64,000 bases of DNA, taken from Planifilum fimeticola. GTDB lineage: Bacteria; Bacillota; Bacilli; Thermoactinomycetales; DSM-44946. The notes under the pieces are model-generated. The model did not search any database and was not told the origin of the DNA. It worked only from the letters and a program-made list of their open reading frames with translations. The stretch lies in assembly GCF_003001905.1 (NCBI RefSeq), contig NZ_PVNE01000005.1:62001-126000 (forward strand), written 5' to 3'. Of this stretch, positions 16,844 to 25,474 are shown piece by piece; position 1 is the stretch's first letter, and each line of letters opens with the position of its first letter. The position numbers and the translations under genes are program-made.

Positions 16844-17434
16844 ATGATTCGAGTCCTGTCCCTGATTTTCATCGCCACGGTGTGCCTGTTGGGATGTCAA
16901 CCGGCCAACAAGCCCCCGGCCAACGAGTCCGCCCCTCCCCCGGGAACGGGGCCCCAAAAGGTTCGGGTGGACCAAACCGCTCCCGAAAGCCGCCGCACCG
17001 ATCGGAATCAGGCCATCGCCGAGCGGATGGTGCGCATTGCCACGAGTTTTCCGCAGGTGAAAAACGCCACCGCGGTCGTGGCCGGAAGGTACACCATCGT
17101 CGGCATCGACGTGGATCCCACCTTGGACCGCGGGCGCGTGGGAACCATCAAATACAGTGTTGCACAGGCCCTTCATGAAGATCCCCAGGGCAAGGACGCC
17201 CTGGTGACGGCCGATGTGGATTTGGTGCAACGGCTTCGGGAACTGGCCGACGACATGCGCGCCGGTCGCCCTGCCGCCGGCATAGCCGAGGAGTTGGCGG
17301 AGATCGCCGGCCGGATCATGCCCCAACCCTCCAAGGAAGTCCCCCGACAGGAACAGACGCCCAACCGGCTGGATCAGGAACGCCTCAACCAAACGCCCAA
17401 TCCCTCTCCACCGAGGAAGGAAATGCCCCGCTGA
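16844..17434 (+). CDS. ylaJ: YhcN/YlaJ-family sporulation lipoprotein
   Basis: A 196-residue secreted lipoprotein. The signal peptide MIRVLSLIFIATVCLLGCQ carries a lipobox with Cys18. A Pro-rich linker follows, then the YhcN/YlaJ domain (IAERMVRIATSFPQVKNATA, GIDVDPTLDRGRVGTIKYSV), and a Pro/Gln-rich tail from about residue 155. Family members are inner-spore-membrane lipoproteins involved in germination. Neighbouring ylaL-, ylaI- and ylaH-like genes match the B. subtilis yla cluster, so YlaJ is the best name. It is followed by a strong terminator. Confidence 0.85.
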   Translation: MIRVLSLIFIATVCLLGCQPANKPPANESAPPPGTGPQKVRVDQTAPESRRTDRNQAIAERMVRIATSFPQVKNATAVVAGRYTIVGIDVDPTLDRGRVGTIKYSVAQALHEDPQGKDALVTADVDLVQRLRELADDMRAGRPAAGIAEELAEIAGRIMPQPSKEVPRQEQTPNRLDQERLNQTPNPSPPRKEMPR

Positions 17435-17436
17435 AA

Positions 17437-17463
17437 GCCCGGCTGTGCGCCGGGCCTTTTTTC
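17437..17463 (+). terminator. Intrinsic terminator of ylaJ
   Basis: GCCCGGC-TGTGC-GCCGGGC followed by CTTTTTTCTT, three bases after the ylaJ stop codon. Confidence 0.88.
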
Positions 17464-17521
17464 TTGAATCAAAAGCATCCACCACAGCAAATCAAAATCT
17501 GCTGCGTGGATGCTTCTGTCC

Positions 17522-17974
17522 TCACTTCCTCAGCGCGTTCAAAACCTGACGATCCAGCTTGGCCGCGGCATCTTCGTCGTACGTCTTTTCGTAAGCCGGT
17601 TCCTGCACGATCTTGGCCCCGTAAAACATGGCGTCGCGAACCGCTTCCACCGACACGTCGATCCGGGCCAGCTTGATCAACACCCCTTCCATCGGCTTCT
17701 CCGCCACCCGTGCTTTTCCATAGACGGCATAGGTGGAGTCGGGGCCGACCACGGTCAGCACCACCCGTGGATCGGCTTCCACATTGGACACAATCCGGGA
17801 GCGATGTCCCACGGCGAGGCGAATCCGTCCCGGTTCCGGGGCATACACCCAGGAAACGGCACTGACCCACGGGCCGCCGGTTTCCGCATCGATGGTGGAA
17901 AGCAAAACAAATTGTTCCTTCTGCAGTTTGTCATGAAGCTGGTCTGTCAAAACTTCCGCAATCATTTCGGCCAT
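17522..17974 (-). CDS. Pyridoxamine 5'-phosphate oxidase-family (FMN split-barrel) protein, YlaL-like
   Basis: A 150-residue split-barrel protein: QKEQFVLLSTIDAETGGPWV, GRIRLAVGHRSRIVSNVEAD and VVLTVVGPDSTYAVYGKARV match the flavin-binding barrel strands of the PNPOx-like family. The ATG at 17974 is chosen because AAGGAGG lies eight bases upstream; an in-frame start at 17995 has no such site. The link to B. subtilis YlaL rests on neighbourhood (ylaI, ylaJ) and fold and is inference. The substrate is unknown; PLP-oxidase activity should not be assumed. Confidence 0.75.
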   Translation of the reverse strand: MAEMIAEVLTDQLHDKLQKEQFVLLSTIDAETGGPWVSAVSWVYAPEPGRIRLAVGHRSRIVSNVEADPRVVLTVVGPDSTYAVYGKARVAEKPMEGVLIKLARIDVSVEAVRDAMFYGAKIVQEPAYEKTYDEDAAAKLDRQVLNALRK

Positions 17975-18060
17975 CGCAAATCCTCCTTGTGACATCAGAC
18001 ACGACGGATGGGCGCAAAAAAAGGCCGACGGCCGGATCGGACCCGCAAGCCATCCCCGTT

Positions 18061-18090
18061 TTGACGGGATTTCCCCATCCCTAGTATACT
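18061..18090 (+). promoter_or_regulatory. Sigma-A-type promoter for ylaI
   Basis: TTGACG at 18061-18066 and TATACT at 18085-18090, 18 bases apart, pointing at the ylaI start 63 bases downstream. The -10 lies in a small palindrome (CTAGTATACTAG). Confidence 0.6.
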
Positions 18091-18153
18091 AGTATCATCC
18101 AAATGGAAACGGTGATAATCCAAAGCCTGAAGAAAGTGGGCGACAAGGGACCG

Positions 18154-18330
18154 ATGAAAATTTGTTGCATCCTGTGTGATCAGTATTTTACCCCTGACAA
18201 GAAGCAGGTCAAGCAGATCCGCAAACACCCTCACCGGATCATCCTCTGTCCGGAGTGTCACGAGCGGATTGCGGACCGGGTCCGCAAGCGGAAAAGACAA
18301 CAACCCCTCAATCGTCATCCGGAAGGTTGA
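18154..18330 (+). CDS. ylaI: Small zinc-ribbon protein YlaI (DUF2197)
   Basis: A 58-residue protein with two Cys pairs, CILC (Cys5/Cys8) and CPEC (Cys32/Cys35), spaced as a zinc ribbon. The second pair is followed by HERIADRVRKRKR, matching the CPECHERIAEKT segment of B. subtilis YlaI. A longer reading from 18103 is open, but the conserved protein starts at the ATG at 18154. Its function is unknown; the basic tail suggests nucleic-acid contact (inference). The 3' end overlaps the convergent gene at 18308 by 23 bases. Confidence 0.82.
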   Translation: MKICCILCDQYFTPDKKQVKQIRKHPHRIILCPECHERIADRVRKRKRQQPLNRHPEG

Positions 18331-18592
18331 ACCGGGGTTCCGCCTCGATATCCCTCAGGAGTTGCTCGGCGGAGTCCCGGTCAAACTCGCGGGATTTCCA
18401 TTCCTCCCCCTGCAGGTAATGGACCCTGTAGACCGAGTCATCCGACTCCAGTTTCAGTTCCTTCACCTGATGATCTTCCTTCAAAATCTGCTCAAAGAAC
18501 TGCACGGTGTCCCGGGCTGAGCGATCCCGCGGCCGCGCATCCCCCACGATTCGGATCTGCAACCAATTGAACAGAGCGTCCATCAGCTTCAC
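18308..18592 (-). CDS. Hypothetical protein downstream of ylaH
   Basis: A 94-residue acidic, soluble protein starting at a GTG (18592) with GGAGGTGTAAGGGC upstream. I do not recognise the family. It contains a predicted helix (ARDTVQFFEQILKEDHQVKE) and a short beta-rich segment (LESDDSVYRVHYLQGEEW). It starts four bases after the ylaH stop, so the two form an operon. It overlaps the end of ylaI tail-to-tail. Confidence 0.6.
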   Translation of the reverse strand: MKLMDALFNWLQIRIVGDARPRDRSARDTVQFFEQILKEDHQVKELKLESDDSVYRVHYLQGEEWKSREFDRDSAEQLLRDIEAEPRFNLPDDD

Positions 18593-18596
18593 GCCC

Positions 18597-18896
18597 TTAC
18601 ACCTTCCTCCCGTTTCCTTGCTCTTCCGCCTGGGATTTTTTCTCCGTCATGGCCATGCGGATACGTGCCACACCGATCAAGACCACGCTGATGACCAGGA
18701 TGGGAACGATCGGGAACCGAAGCATGTGGAAGAGGAGGAGCAAGAAACACCCCAGCGCCAGGAACACATACACCACCAGCGCCTTCAGGGGAGGGAGGGG
18801 ACGGGCGAAGGCGACCTTGTAGACGATTCCCGTCAGGATGAGAATGACGAAATAGGCGACAAACGGTCGCTCAAGAGCCTGGTTTATGATTTCCAT
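18597..18896 (-). CDS. ylaH: YlaH-like small membrane protein
   Basis: A 99-residue protein with three membrane helices: VAYFVILILTGIVYKVAFA, ALVVYVFLALGCFLLLLFHM and IVPILVISVVLIGVARIRM. The PLPPLKALVVYVFLALGC stretch corresponds to the conserved K-LP-LK--VVY--LALGC pattern of the YlaH family. Function unknown. It precedes the 94-residue hypothetical gene and follows nfo by 15 bases in the same direction. Confidence 0.75.
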   Translation of the reverse strand: MEIINQALERPFVAYFVILILTGIVYKVAFARPLPPLKALVVYVFLALGCFLLLLFHMLRFPIVPILVISVVLIGVARIRMAMTEKKSQAEEQGNGRKV

Positions 18897-18911
18897 CCGG
18901 GTTCCCTCCGA

Positions 18912-19757
18912 TCAGTCATCGACCCCGTTCTCCTTCAAGGAGTGGAGATAGCGAATCTCCTCCGCATATTCCTCCTCATCCTCCACGGGGGTCTCGAGAA
19001 TCACCGGCAATCCTGTGAAGGCTTCGCAGGTCAAAAACCGGGCAAGCGCCGCCGAACCGATCTCCCCTTGGCCGATTTTGGCATGCCGATCTTTCCGGCT
19101 GTTGAAGGGCGCCTTGCTGTCATTGAAGTGGATCGCCACCAGATGGTCCAGGTATCCCGTCTCCTCCATGGTGCGTACCAACTCGTCGAAGCTTTCCTCC
19201 GACCAGGCACCGGCGGCGAATCCGTGGCAGGTATCGAAGCAGAAACCGATTTTTTCGGGATAATCCGTCGCTTCCCGGATCGCCACCAGATCGGCGATGG
19301 TCAACCCCAATTCCGACCCCTGCCCCGCCGTGTTTTCCAGAAGGAGTTTGGTCTCGCCCTCATACTCTTCCAGTATCAGGTTGAGGGTTTCGATCATGCG
19401 GCGGGTGCCGTATTCCACGCCTTTTCCGACGTGTTTCCCGCAATGGACGACAGCCCCGACGGCCCCGTACGCCTCGGCAATCCGCAAATCTTCTTTGATG
19501 GAACGGATTGTCACCTCATGCAGGTCCTCCTTGGGGGTGGACAAATTGGTGATGTATGGCGTGTGGGCCACCAATACCAGCCCGTTTTCACGGCAAAAGC
19601 GAACCCCTTTTTCCGCATCCTCGCGATCCAGTTTTTTGGGTCTCAAGCCCCGGGGATTTTTCGTAAACACCTGAAAGGCCTCGGCTCCCAACTCCTTGGC
19701 CCGCTGAGATGCCCTCAAAAATCCCTTGGACACGCTGATGTGACAACCGATCTTCAT
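18912..19757 (-). CDS. nfo: Endonuclease IV (apurinic/apyrimidinic endonuclease)
   Basis: A 281-residue AP endonuclease of the TIM-barrel Nfo family, cutting 5' of abasic sites with a three-zinc centre. Metal-site motifs are visible in order: VAHTPYITNLSTP, VVHCGKHVGKG, LLENTAGQGSELG, GFCFDTCHGFAAG, HFNDSKAPFNSRKDRHAKIGQG and the final LETPVEDEEEYAEEI. The ATG at 19757 has GGAGGCGATTTCCC upstream; the longer open frame is antisense to the glycosylase region. The adjacent gene encodes a DNA glycosylase, so the pair could act in one base-excision repair path. Confidence 0.93.
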   Translation of the reverse strand: MKIGCHISVSKGFLRASQRAKELGAEAFQVFTKNPRGLRPKKLDREDAEKGVRFCRENGLVLVAHTPYITNLSTPKEDLHEVTIRSIKEDLRIAEAYGAVGAVVHCGKHVGKGVEYGTRRMIETLNLILEEYEGETKLLLENTAGQGSELGLTIADLVAIREATDYPEKIGFCFDTCHGFAAGAWSEESFDELVRTMEETGYLDHLVAIHFNDSKAPFNSRKDRHAKIGQGEIGSAALARFLTCEAFTGLPVILETPVEDEEEYAEEIRYLHSLKENGVDD

Positions 19758-19860
19758 GGGAAATCGCCTCCTGAAAGAAGAGGGCGCCTGCATCCCCGGC
19801 GGGCGCCCAAGACCTTTTCCATGATACCATTTTCCCCGGCTTTGCCGCAACAGGAAGCCT

Positions 19861-20544
19861 TCACTCCCCTTGCCGGCTGTCAGACCGTCCGACTGCCGGA
19901 TTCTCCCCCGCCGTCCCCGAATGGCAGGTGGACCGCAGCGGGCATGCCGGGCAAAGGGGATCCCGTTTTCGGCAGAAATCCTTCCCCAGCTCCACGAGGA
20001 GCGCATGCAGCAACTGGAGCTGAACGGGATCCGAGATTTCGCAAAGCACCTCTTCGCGGATCCTCTCTTTCGGCAAATCCTCTCCAAACCAGCGGGAAGC
20101 GATTCGTTCCGCGTATGCATCCCCGACAAACACCGGCAGATCGAATACGTAAAGCAGGATCGTGTCCGCAGTCTCCGGGCCGATTCCTCGGATTTGAAGC
20201 AGTCGGTGGCGAAGATCGGATGCGTTTCCCTCCTCCTTACCGACCTGGAGCAGAAAGCGGCACACCTCGCGGATCGCCGGCACTTTGCTCCGGTAAAACC
20301 CCGCCGGCCGGACGGCCGCGAGCAATTCCTCCTCCGACGCCTGAAGGACTGCAACCGGGTCGGTCAGACCGAGCTCTCTCATTCTTCCGATCGCCTGTTT
20401 GGCATTGTGCCAGGCGGTCCGCTGAACCAACACGCTTCCCAGGCACCGGAAAAAGCGATCCTCCCCTTCCCACCATTCATCCGCCGTCATCCCCGGTTTC
20501 CAGCGGGCCAGCTCCTCCCCGAGCAGGCTCCAGCTGCGCTTCAA
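19861..20544 (-). CDS. Endonuclease III-like DNA glycosylase with [4Fe-4S] cluster (MagIII/COG2231 type)
   Basis: A 227-residue HhH-GPD glycosylase. The helix-hairpin-helix is LLQIRGIGPETADTILLYV (residues 116-133), with catalytic Asp142 in VFVGDAYAERI. The C-terminal iron-sulfur cysteines are C191-x6-C198-x2-C201-x5-C207. The lysine that makes endonuclease III a beta-lyase is replaced by Glu124 (GIGPETAD instead of GVGRKTA). That pattern is typical of the monofunctional group containing H. pylori MagIII (3-methyladenine glycosylase). The start is TTG at 20544 with GGAGGG eight bases upstream. Substrate inferred only. Confidence 0.8.
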   Translation of the reverse strand: MKRSWSLLGEELARWKPGMTADEWWEGEDRFFRCLGSVLVQRTAWHNAKQAIGRMRELGLTDPVAVLQASEEELLAAVRPAGFYRSKVPAIREVCRFLLQVGKEEGNASDLRHRLLQIRGIGPETADTILLYVFDLPVFVGDAYAERIASRWFGEDLPKERIREEVLCEISDPVQLQLLHALLVELGKDFCRKRDPLCPACPLRSTCHSGTAGENPAVGRSDSRQGE

Positions 20545-20635
20545 AACGGCGGCCCTCCGCGGATCTTCCCGCCGGCATCCCCTTCCGCACGCAGTGCGGA
20601 AATCGGGGATCGGCTCTTTCCGCAGGTGCGCCTGC

Positions 20636-21394
20636 TCACGGCGCTACCACCCGATTCGAAAGGGTTCCGATTCCCTCAATGGTCACTTCCACTTCATCGC
20701 CTGGGCGGAGAGGTCCCACCCCGCTCGGGGTCCCGGTCAAAATCACGTCGCCGGGTTCCAGGGGGAAGACGGAGGAAATGAACTCCACCAGCACGGGAAC
20801 GGGATGAATCAAATCCGAGGTGCGGCCGTCCTGCCGGATCTCCCCGTTCACCCGGCAGCGAACCGAAAGATTCGACGGGTCGATCTCCGTCGCGATCGCC
20901 GGCCCAAGGGGCTTGAAGGTGTCGAAGGATTTGGCCCGGGTGTTTTGGCCGTCGCGGGCCTGCAAAACCCGGTTGGAAACGTCGTTGGCACAGGTGTAAC
21001 CGAAGATGTACTCCTCCGCCTTTTCCCGCGGAATGTTCTTGCCTCTCCTGCCGATCACGATCGCCAATTCCGCCTCATGATCGATTCGATCCTCCAGGTT
21101 GGGAAGGCGGATGGCCTCGCCGGGGCCGACGACGGCGGTGGGGGATACCATGAACATCAACGGTTCCTCCGGCAGGGGCTTGCCCTGCTCCCGGGCATGT
21201 TCCCGGTAGTTGAGCCCGATGGCGATCAATTTGTTGGGAACCAGGGGAGAGAGCAGTCGAACATCGCCCTCCGGAAGGCGCTCCCCCGTTTCGGCGAAGG
21301 AATCGAACAGCCGGCCCTCCACCGGATGGATCATCCCCTCGCGCCACACTCCGTAACCGACAGTTCCTCGATGCTCGTATCGGACAATTTTCAT
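20636..21394 (-). CDS. Fumarylacetoacetate hydrolase-family protein
   Basis: A 252-residue FAH-fold protein. The conserved core is IAIGLNYREHAREQG, IDHEAELAIVIGRRGKNI, GYTCANDVSNRVLQARDGQN, KSFDTFKPLGPAIA and VILTGTPSGVGPLRPGDEVE; the D/E residues in these blocks bind Mg2+ or Mn2+. Relatives hydrolyse or decarboxylate acylpyruvates and oxaloacetate, or open aromatic-ring cleavage products. Nothing nearby points to an aromatic pathway, so an oxaloacetate/acylpyruvate role is as likely. The ATG at 21394 is chosen over a start ten codons upstream because the conserved protein begins KIVRYEH. Confidence 0.85.
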   Translation of the reverse strand: MKIVRYEHRGTVGYGVWREGMIHPVEGRLFDSFAETGERLPEGDVRLLSPLVPNKLIAIGLNYREHAREQGKPLPEEPLMFMVSPTAVVGPGEAIRLPNLEDRIDHEAELAIVIGRRGKNIPREKAEEYIFGYTCANDVSNRVLQARDGQNTRAKSFDTFKPLGPAIATEIDPSNLSVRCRVNGEIRQDGRTSDLIHPVPVLVEFISSVFPLEPGDVILTGTPSGVGPLRPGDEVEVTIEGIGTLSNRVVAP

Positions 21395-21447
21395 CGTGCA
21401 TCCCCTTCTCCAGATGGTTCGCAAGAATCTTTGCAGGGTTCAAAAGC

Positions 21448-22947
21448 TCAATGGCCGGCGAAGCGGATGGCCAACTGGATCAGCGTGCGGACGCCGACCC
21501 CCGTTCCTCCTTCGCTGTGAATGCCCCGTGCCTTTCGGGAATAGGTGGTTCCCGCGATATCCAGGTGAACCCATGGTGTCTCACCGACAAACTGTTTGAG
21601 GAACATCGCCCCCTGAATCGCCCCGGCTTCAGAGATTCCGCCGTGGTTTCTCAAATCGGCCACCGAACTGCGCAACCATTCCTCGTACTCCTGAACCAGG
21701 GGAAGCTCCCACACCCTCTCTCCGGCCAGGCGGGCGGAGATTTTCACTTCCTCGCCCCAGGAGGCGTCATTGGTCATCAGACCCGTCACTTCCCTGCCCA
21801 AGGCAACCACCACCGCTCCCGTGAGGGTGGCGACGTCCACCAAACGGGTCGCGCCCAGCCGACGGGCGTAGGCGAGAGCGTCGGCCAGGATCAGCCTTCC
21901 CTCTGCATCGGTATTCTCGATTTCGATGGTCTTCCCGCTGAAAGACCGGATCACGTCCCCCGGTCGAAATCCCCTTCCGTCCACCAAGTTCTCACAGGTC
22001 GGAACCACCGCGACCACATTGCTGTGGGGCTTGAGGGAGCCGATTCCCTCCATCGCGGCGATCACCGCGGCGGCACCGGCCATATCCTCCTTCATCCGGT
22101 TCATGGACTTGGCAGGCTTCACCTGAATGCCTCCGCTGTCAAAGGTGATGCCTTTGCCCACCAGTCCCAGCACCTCTTTGCTCTCCGGCGCTCCGATATA
22201 GGAAAGGACGATCATTCGAGGAGGATTTTCGCTTCCCCGGGAAACGGCCAACAGCGCGCCCATGTTCATCTCTTCAAGCCGGTTTTCATCCAGAATCTCC
22301 ACCTCTAGACCGTGCCGCTTCGCCACGTCCGCGGCCCGCTCCGCCAAGGCTGCAGGGGTGAGCAGATTCGCCGGCTCGTTGACCCAGGTGCGGGCCAAGT
22401 TGGTGGCGCGGGCAAACACCCTCCCCCGCACCAGGCCGGCATCCGCTCCGGACGGGGACAAGCCTGAGAGGGAGAGGAAAACGGTGGATAGGGACGCTTC
22501 CTTGTTTTCCTCCTTGTATCCCTCGTAAGTATACGCCCCGAGCTCCACGCCCTCCACTGCCGCCTGAACGAGATCGGAAGCGTTTTTTCCCTCCGCGAGG
22601 GACTCGGGCAAGGCAATTCCCAGATGCTTCAACCCCCGTTCCACCGCCTTCCGGGCGACGGCAGCAAGCCCATTGCGCAGACGGTCCACATCCAGCTCCT
22701 TTTCCTTCCCCATTCCCAGAACAAAAACCCGTTTGGCGGGAATCTTGTCCCATGTGTGCAGCAGGGTGATTTCCCCGTATTTTCCGGTGATCTCTCCATC
22801 CGCAATCAATCGGGAAATCCGGAAATCCAACACCTCGTCCACTGCCCTCGCATCTTCGCGAACGGTCTTGCCGCCTTCGGTGTGCAGGACGACGACCCCG
22901 TCGACAGCCAATTGGGGCAACGATTCCTGGGTCACTTTCCACTCCAA
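21448..22947 (-). CDS. pepA: Leucyl aminopeptidase (M17 family)
   Basis: A 499-residue M17 aminopeptidase. The C-terminal catalytic domain has VGKGITFDSGGIQVKPAKSM with metal-binding Lys/Asp, MKEDMAGAAAVIAAM, and the signature NTDAEGRLILADALAYARR near residue 350 carrying two ligands and the catalytic arginine. The N-terminal 170 residues are the usual macro-like domain. It cuts N-terminal residues from peptides in the cytosol as a hexamer. The start is TTG at 22947 with GAGGAGG upstream. It stands alone between the FAH gene and a small unknown gene. Confidence 0.93.
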   Translation of the reverse strand: MEWKVTQESLPQLAVDGVVVLHTEGGKTVREDARAVDEVLDFRISRLIADGEITGKYGEITLLHTWDKIPAKRVFVLGMGKEKELDVDRLRNGLAAVARKAVERGLKHLGIALPESLAEGKNASDLVQAAVEGVELGAYTYEGYKEENKEASLSTVFLSLSGLSPSGADAGLVRGRVFARATNLARTWVNEPANLLTPAALAERAADVAKRHGLEVEILDENRLEEMNMGALLAVSRGSENPPRMIVLSYIGAPESKEVLGLVGKGITFDSGGIQVKPAKSMNRMKEDMAGAAAVIAAMEGIGSLKPHSNVVAVVPTCENLVDGRGFRPGDVIRSFSGKTIEIENTDAEGRLILADALAYARRLGATRLVDVATLTGAVVVALGREVTGLMTNDASWGEEVKISARLAGERVWELPLVQEYEEWLRSSVADLRNHGGISEAGAIQGAMFLKQFVGETPWVHLDIAGTTYSRKARGIHSEGGTGVGVRTLIQLAIRFAGH

Positions 22948-23080
22948 AGTTCCGGCCTCCTCTTCCCATTTTTCACCGCAACAGAAAAAAGTGCACCTCT
23001 TGCGAGATACACTTCAACCTTCGACACGATGTTTCCCAATCCTTTTTTCCGAGAGGCCGGTTCCATGAAGCAACAGCTGC

Positions 23081-23272
23081 CTACAGGGCTTCCAGCATCA
23101 ACATTTCCCGGCGAAGTTCCTCCAGGCGTGCCTTGCACTGATCTATGCGATGGGTGTTGTTTTCAATCAAAGCTTCGTACAGCAGGGCCAGCTCGTAATC
23201 CAGCTCCAGTCGGAGAACGGGGATCCGTTTCTCCGGCTCCCGGCACTTGTACGCTTTAATCACCTCTTCCAC
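23081..23272 (-). CDS. Small hypothetical helical protein
   Basis: About 63 residues, beginning VEEVIKAYKCREPEKRIPVL at a GTG (23272) that has AAAGGGG upstream; an ATG at 23296 would add eight residues. The rest is two predicted amphipathic helices (ELDYELALLYEALIENNTHR and IDQCKARLEELRREMLML), which looks like a small coiled-coil protein. I do not recognise a family. The frame is open further upstream, but that part is Pro/Gly-rich and has no start with a good ribosome site. Confidence 0.5.
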   Translation of the reverse strand: MEEVIKAYKCREPEKRIPVLRLELDYELALLYEALIENNTHRIDQCKARLEELRREMLMLEAL

Positions 23273-23641
23273 AGTTCCGCTGCACCCCTTTTTCATGGTT
23301 TGGTGCCAACCCGGATCGGGACCGCCATCTCCATCATTTTCCATGACCGATTCTGGATACAGGATGCCCCCCTGATGATCAAAATAAACCCCTGCTCGCC
23401 AAAACGGGTGCCGGCAGCCCGAAGACGGGGAAAATGACATACCCGCTTTTCCGATTCCCGAGGAGCCTCTTCCTCTCGACGGAGGAACGGGAACTCTTTC
23501 TTCCACAATACGTTCAATTCTCAAAGAAGGTAACGGCCCCTTTCCCCCAACCTCACACCATACATGCCTTTCCGTTCTGCTTTTTGGGTCCCGTCTTCCT
23601 TTATGCTAGAATGAAGAAAAGCGCTTGGCAGGTGAAAATCC

Positions 23642-24289
23642 ATGAAACCGGTCGGTTTCACCGAGGAAGATTTCGATGTATTCACCATCCCCGGTCTCGA
23701 CTCCCGGATGGCGGCCCTGAAGGAGCGCGTCCGTCCGAAACTGGAAGCGATCGGGGAAACCGTGGTTCCCTTCCTGTCCTCCCGGCTCGGGGAACCGGTC
23801 TACGCGCACGTGGCCAAACATGCCCGGCGGACCGTTCATCCCCCGGATGACACCTGGGTGGCCTGGGCAACCAACAAGCGGGGCTACAAAGCTCATCCCC
23901 ATTTTCAGACGGGTCTGTGGCAAACCCATCTGTTCATTGTGTTCGCCCTGATTTATGAGTCCCCGGACAAGGGGGCCTTCGCCCGCAATCTGAAAGAACG
24001 GCTGAATGAAATCTGGCCGTCGATTCCCGACCATTTCCTGCTGTCGGATGATCACACGAAGCCGGATGCGGTTCGGAAGGGGGACCTGTCCCTCGACCAG
24101 GTGCGGCAGCGCTTGGACCGGTTGGAAACCGTAAAGAAGGCGGAATTCCTGTGCGGCATCCACCTGGACCGCAACGACCCGGTGGTGGGAGACCCGGACC
24201 GACTCGTAAACACCATTGAAGAGACCATCGACAAACTTCTTCCCCTCTACCGGCTCGCCGCGAAAGTAGGGGTGCACCCGGGAGGATAA
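23642..24289 (+). CDS. yktB: DUF1054 family protein YktB
   Basis: A 215-residue protein matching the YktB/DUF1054 family: GFTEEDFDVFTIPGLDSRM, WVAWATNKRGYKAHPHFQ, LWQTHLFIVFALIYESPDKG and a C-terminal EETIDKLLPLYRLA. The family is widespread in Bacillales, cytosolic and of unknown function. The ATG at 23642 starts the conserved N-terminus. The gene is single and is followed by a clear terminator. Confidence 0.88.
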   Translation: MKPVGFTEEDFDVFTIPGLDSRMAALKERVRPKLEAIGETVVPFLSSRLGEPVYAHVAKHARRTVHPPDDTWVAWATNKRGYKAHPHFQTGLWQTHLFIVFALIYESPDKGAFARNLKERLNEIWPSIPDHFLLSDDHTKPDAVRKGDLSLDQVRQRLDRLETVKKAEFLCGIHLDRNDPVVGDPDRLVNTIEETIDKLLPLYRLAAKVGVHPGG

Positions 24290-24382
24290 TCGAAAAAATG
24301 CCCTCGCGGAAGCGAAACAGGGATTTCCTGCGAACCCGCGCCGGAAACTGTCCCTCGTCACGCTTTCCGGAGAGGCAAGAGC

Positions 24383-24415
24383 GAGAAAAACCCGCTCCAA
24401 CAGCGGGTTTTTCTC
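24383..24415 (+). terminator. Intrinsic terminator after yktB
   Basis: AGAAAAACCCGCT-CCAAC-AGCGGGTTTTTCT, a long stem whose 3' side supplies the T run and whose 5' side mirrors it, so it could work in both directions between yktB and the convergent PhzF-like gene. Confidence 0.85.
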
Positions 24416-24453
24416 ATCCGGAATCTGCGCCGTCCATCGATGGGCTTTTCCGA

Positions 24454-25287
24454 TCAATCCGACTCGACAAGAGTTCCCCGCACCAACACGTCCACCGGAC
24501 TCCCCAGCCACACCGACGGGGAGGCGGGGCTCCACCGGAGCCGGAGGCATCCCCTTTTTTCCGTTTCCGCCTGCCCCTGCTCCACCCGCACCCGCCCGGA
24601 CAAACCCAACGGCCGAAACCGGTGGTAACCGATCAATCCGAGAGCCGCCCCTCCGGTCGCCGCATCTTCGCCTCCCCCCAGGGAAGTGGTGAAGACCCGC
24701 AAAGCGATGAGCCCCCCATCCACCACGGCAAAAAAGCAAAGCCCTTTTAAACCTTGCTCCCGGCAAATCTTCAAGACGGTTTCCGGCGATAAGGTCAACC
24801 GATACAGAGCGTCCGGGGAAGGAAGGGGGATGTACAGCCGCGGCCGGGCTCCGCCGGTGACGGCTGGTTCCCCGGCCAGAAGCCCCTCCCCCAGTCCCAG
24901 CCGGGAGAGGACGGATCGGTCCTCCAGCGGACGGGCCGCCTCCACCTCCTGACGGATCCAATAAAGACCTTCGTCCCGGTGCACCACCGCCGCACCGACC
25001 GCCGTTTCAAAGGAGCAACCCCCCGGCCCCGCCATTTCCTGCAGCGTCGCCGCCCCGGCCAGGAGGGTCTGGGTGCAGAAAGACAGCTCCTCGAAGGGGG
25101 AAAACGTCCGGTGAATCCAATTTCCCGATTCGCCCCTCCAGACGAAACAGGTGTCCGGAAATCCCAGCCGACGGGCGATATACCGGCAGTCCCCGGGACT
25201 GGGCGGCTCGGGACAAACCACCACCCCCGTCAAATTCCCCTGCATCGATTCCCGGTGAAACACCCGGGCCAGAAAAACCTTTTTCAT
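24454..25287 (-). CDS. PhzF-family isomerase/epimerase-like protein
   Basis: A 277-residue protein of the PhzF (diaminopimelate epimerase-like) fold. The N-terminal half shows the family pattern KVFLARVFHRESMQGNLTGVV and FSPFEELSFCTQTLLAGAA, where the glutamate of the second block is the expected catalytic acid/base. The C-terminal half repeats the fold and carries the Gly-rich phosphate/anion loop GGGEDAATGGAALGL. Family members act on varied small acids and the substrate is unknown. The ATG at 25287 has GGAGGAA upstream. Confidence 0.8.
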   Translation of the reverse strand: MKKVFLARVFHRESMQGNLTGVVVCPEPPSPGDCRYIARRLGFPDTCFVWRGESGNWIHRTFSPFEELSFCTQTLLAGAATLQEMAGPGGCSFETAVGAAVVHRDEGLYWIRQEVEAARPLEDRSVLSRLGLGEGLLAGEPAVTGGARPRLYIPLPSPDALYRLTLSPETVLKICREQGLKGLCFFAVVDGGLIALRVFTTSLGGGEDAATGGAALGLIGYHRFRPLGLSGRVRVEQGQAETEKRGCLRLRWSPASPSVWLGSPVDVLVRGTLVESD

Positions 25288-25421
25288 TTCCGATTCCTCC
25301 GCCATCTCCATCTCCGATTTCCTTTCGGTATCCGGATGAGGATTGGATGGGAAACTTCCGGAGCCGGAAACATCCGGTCACGGAAATTCTTTGGCCATTC
25401 GCACCTTTTGTTTGATGTTGT

Positions 25422-25430
25422 ATTATAACA
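25422..25430 (-). promoter_or_regulatory. Extended -10 element upstream of the PhzF-like gene
   Basis: On the minus strand TGTTATAAT gives an extended -10 (TGn plus TATAAT) in a very AT-rich stretch (25415-25460), 135 bases before the PhzF-like start. No clear -35 is present. Confidence 0.4.
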
Positions 25431-25474
25431 ATAATATAATATAAACATAAATTATATAACAGGCCCTGCCGGAC

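Noticed and set aside
18507-20807. 766-codon plus-strand frame
   Set aside because: It runs antisense through ylaH, nfo and the glycosylase gene; high GC leaves long open shadow frames in this genome.
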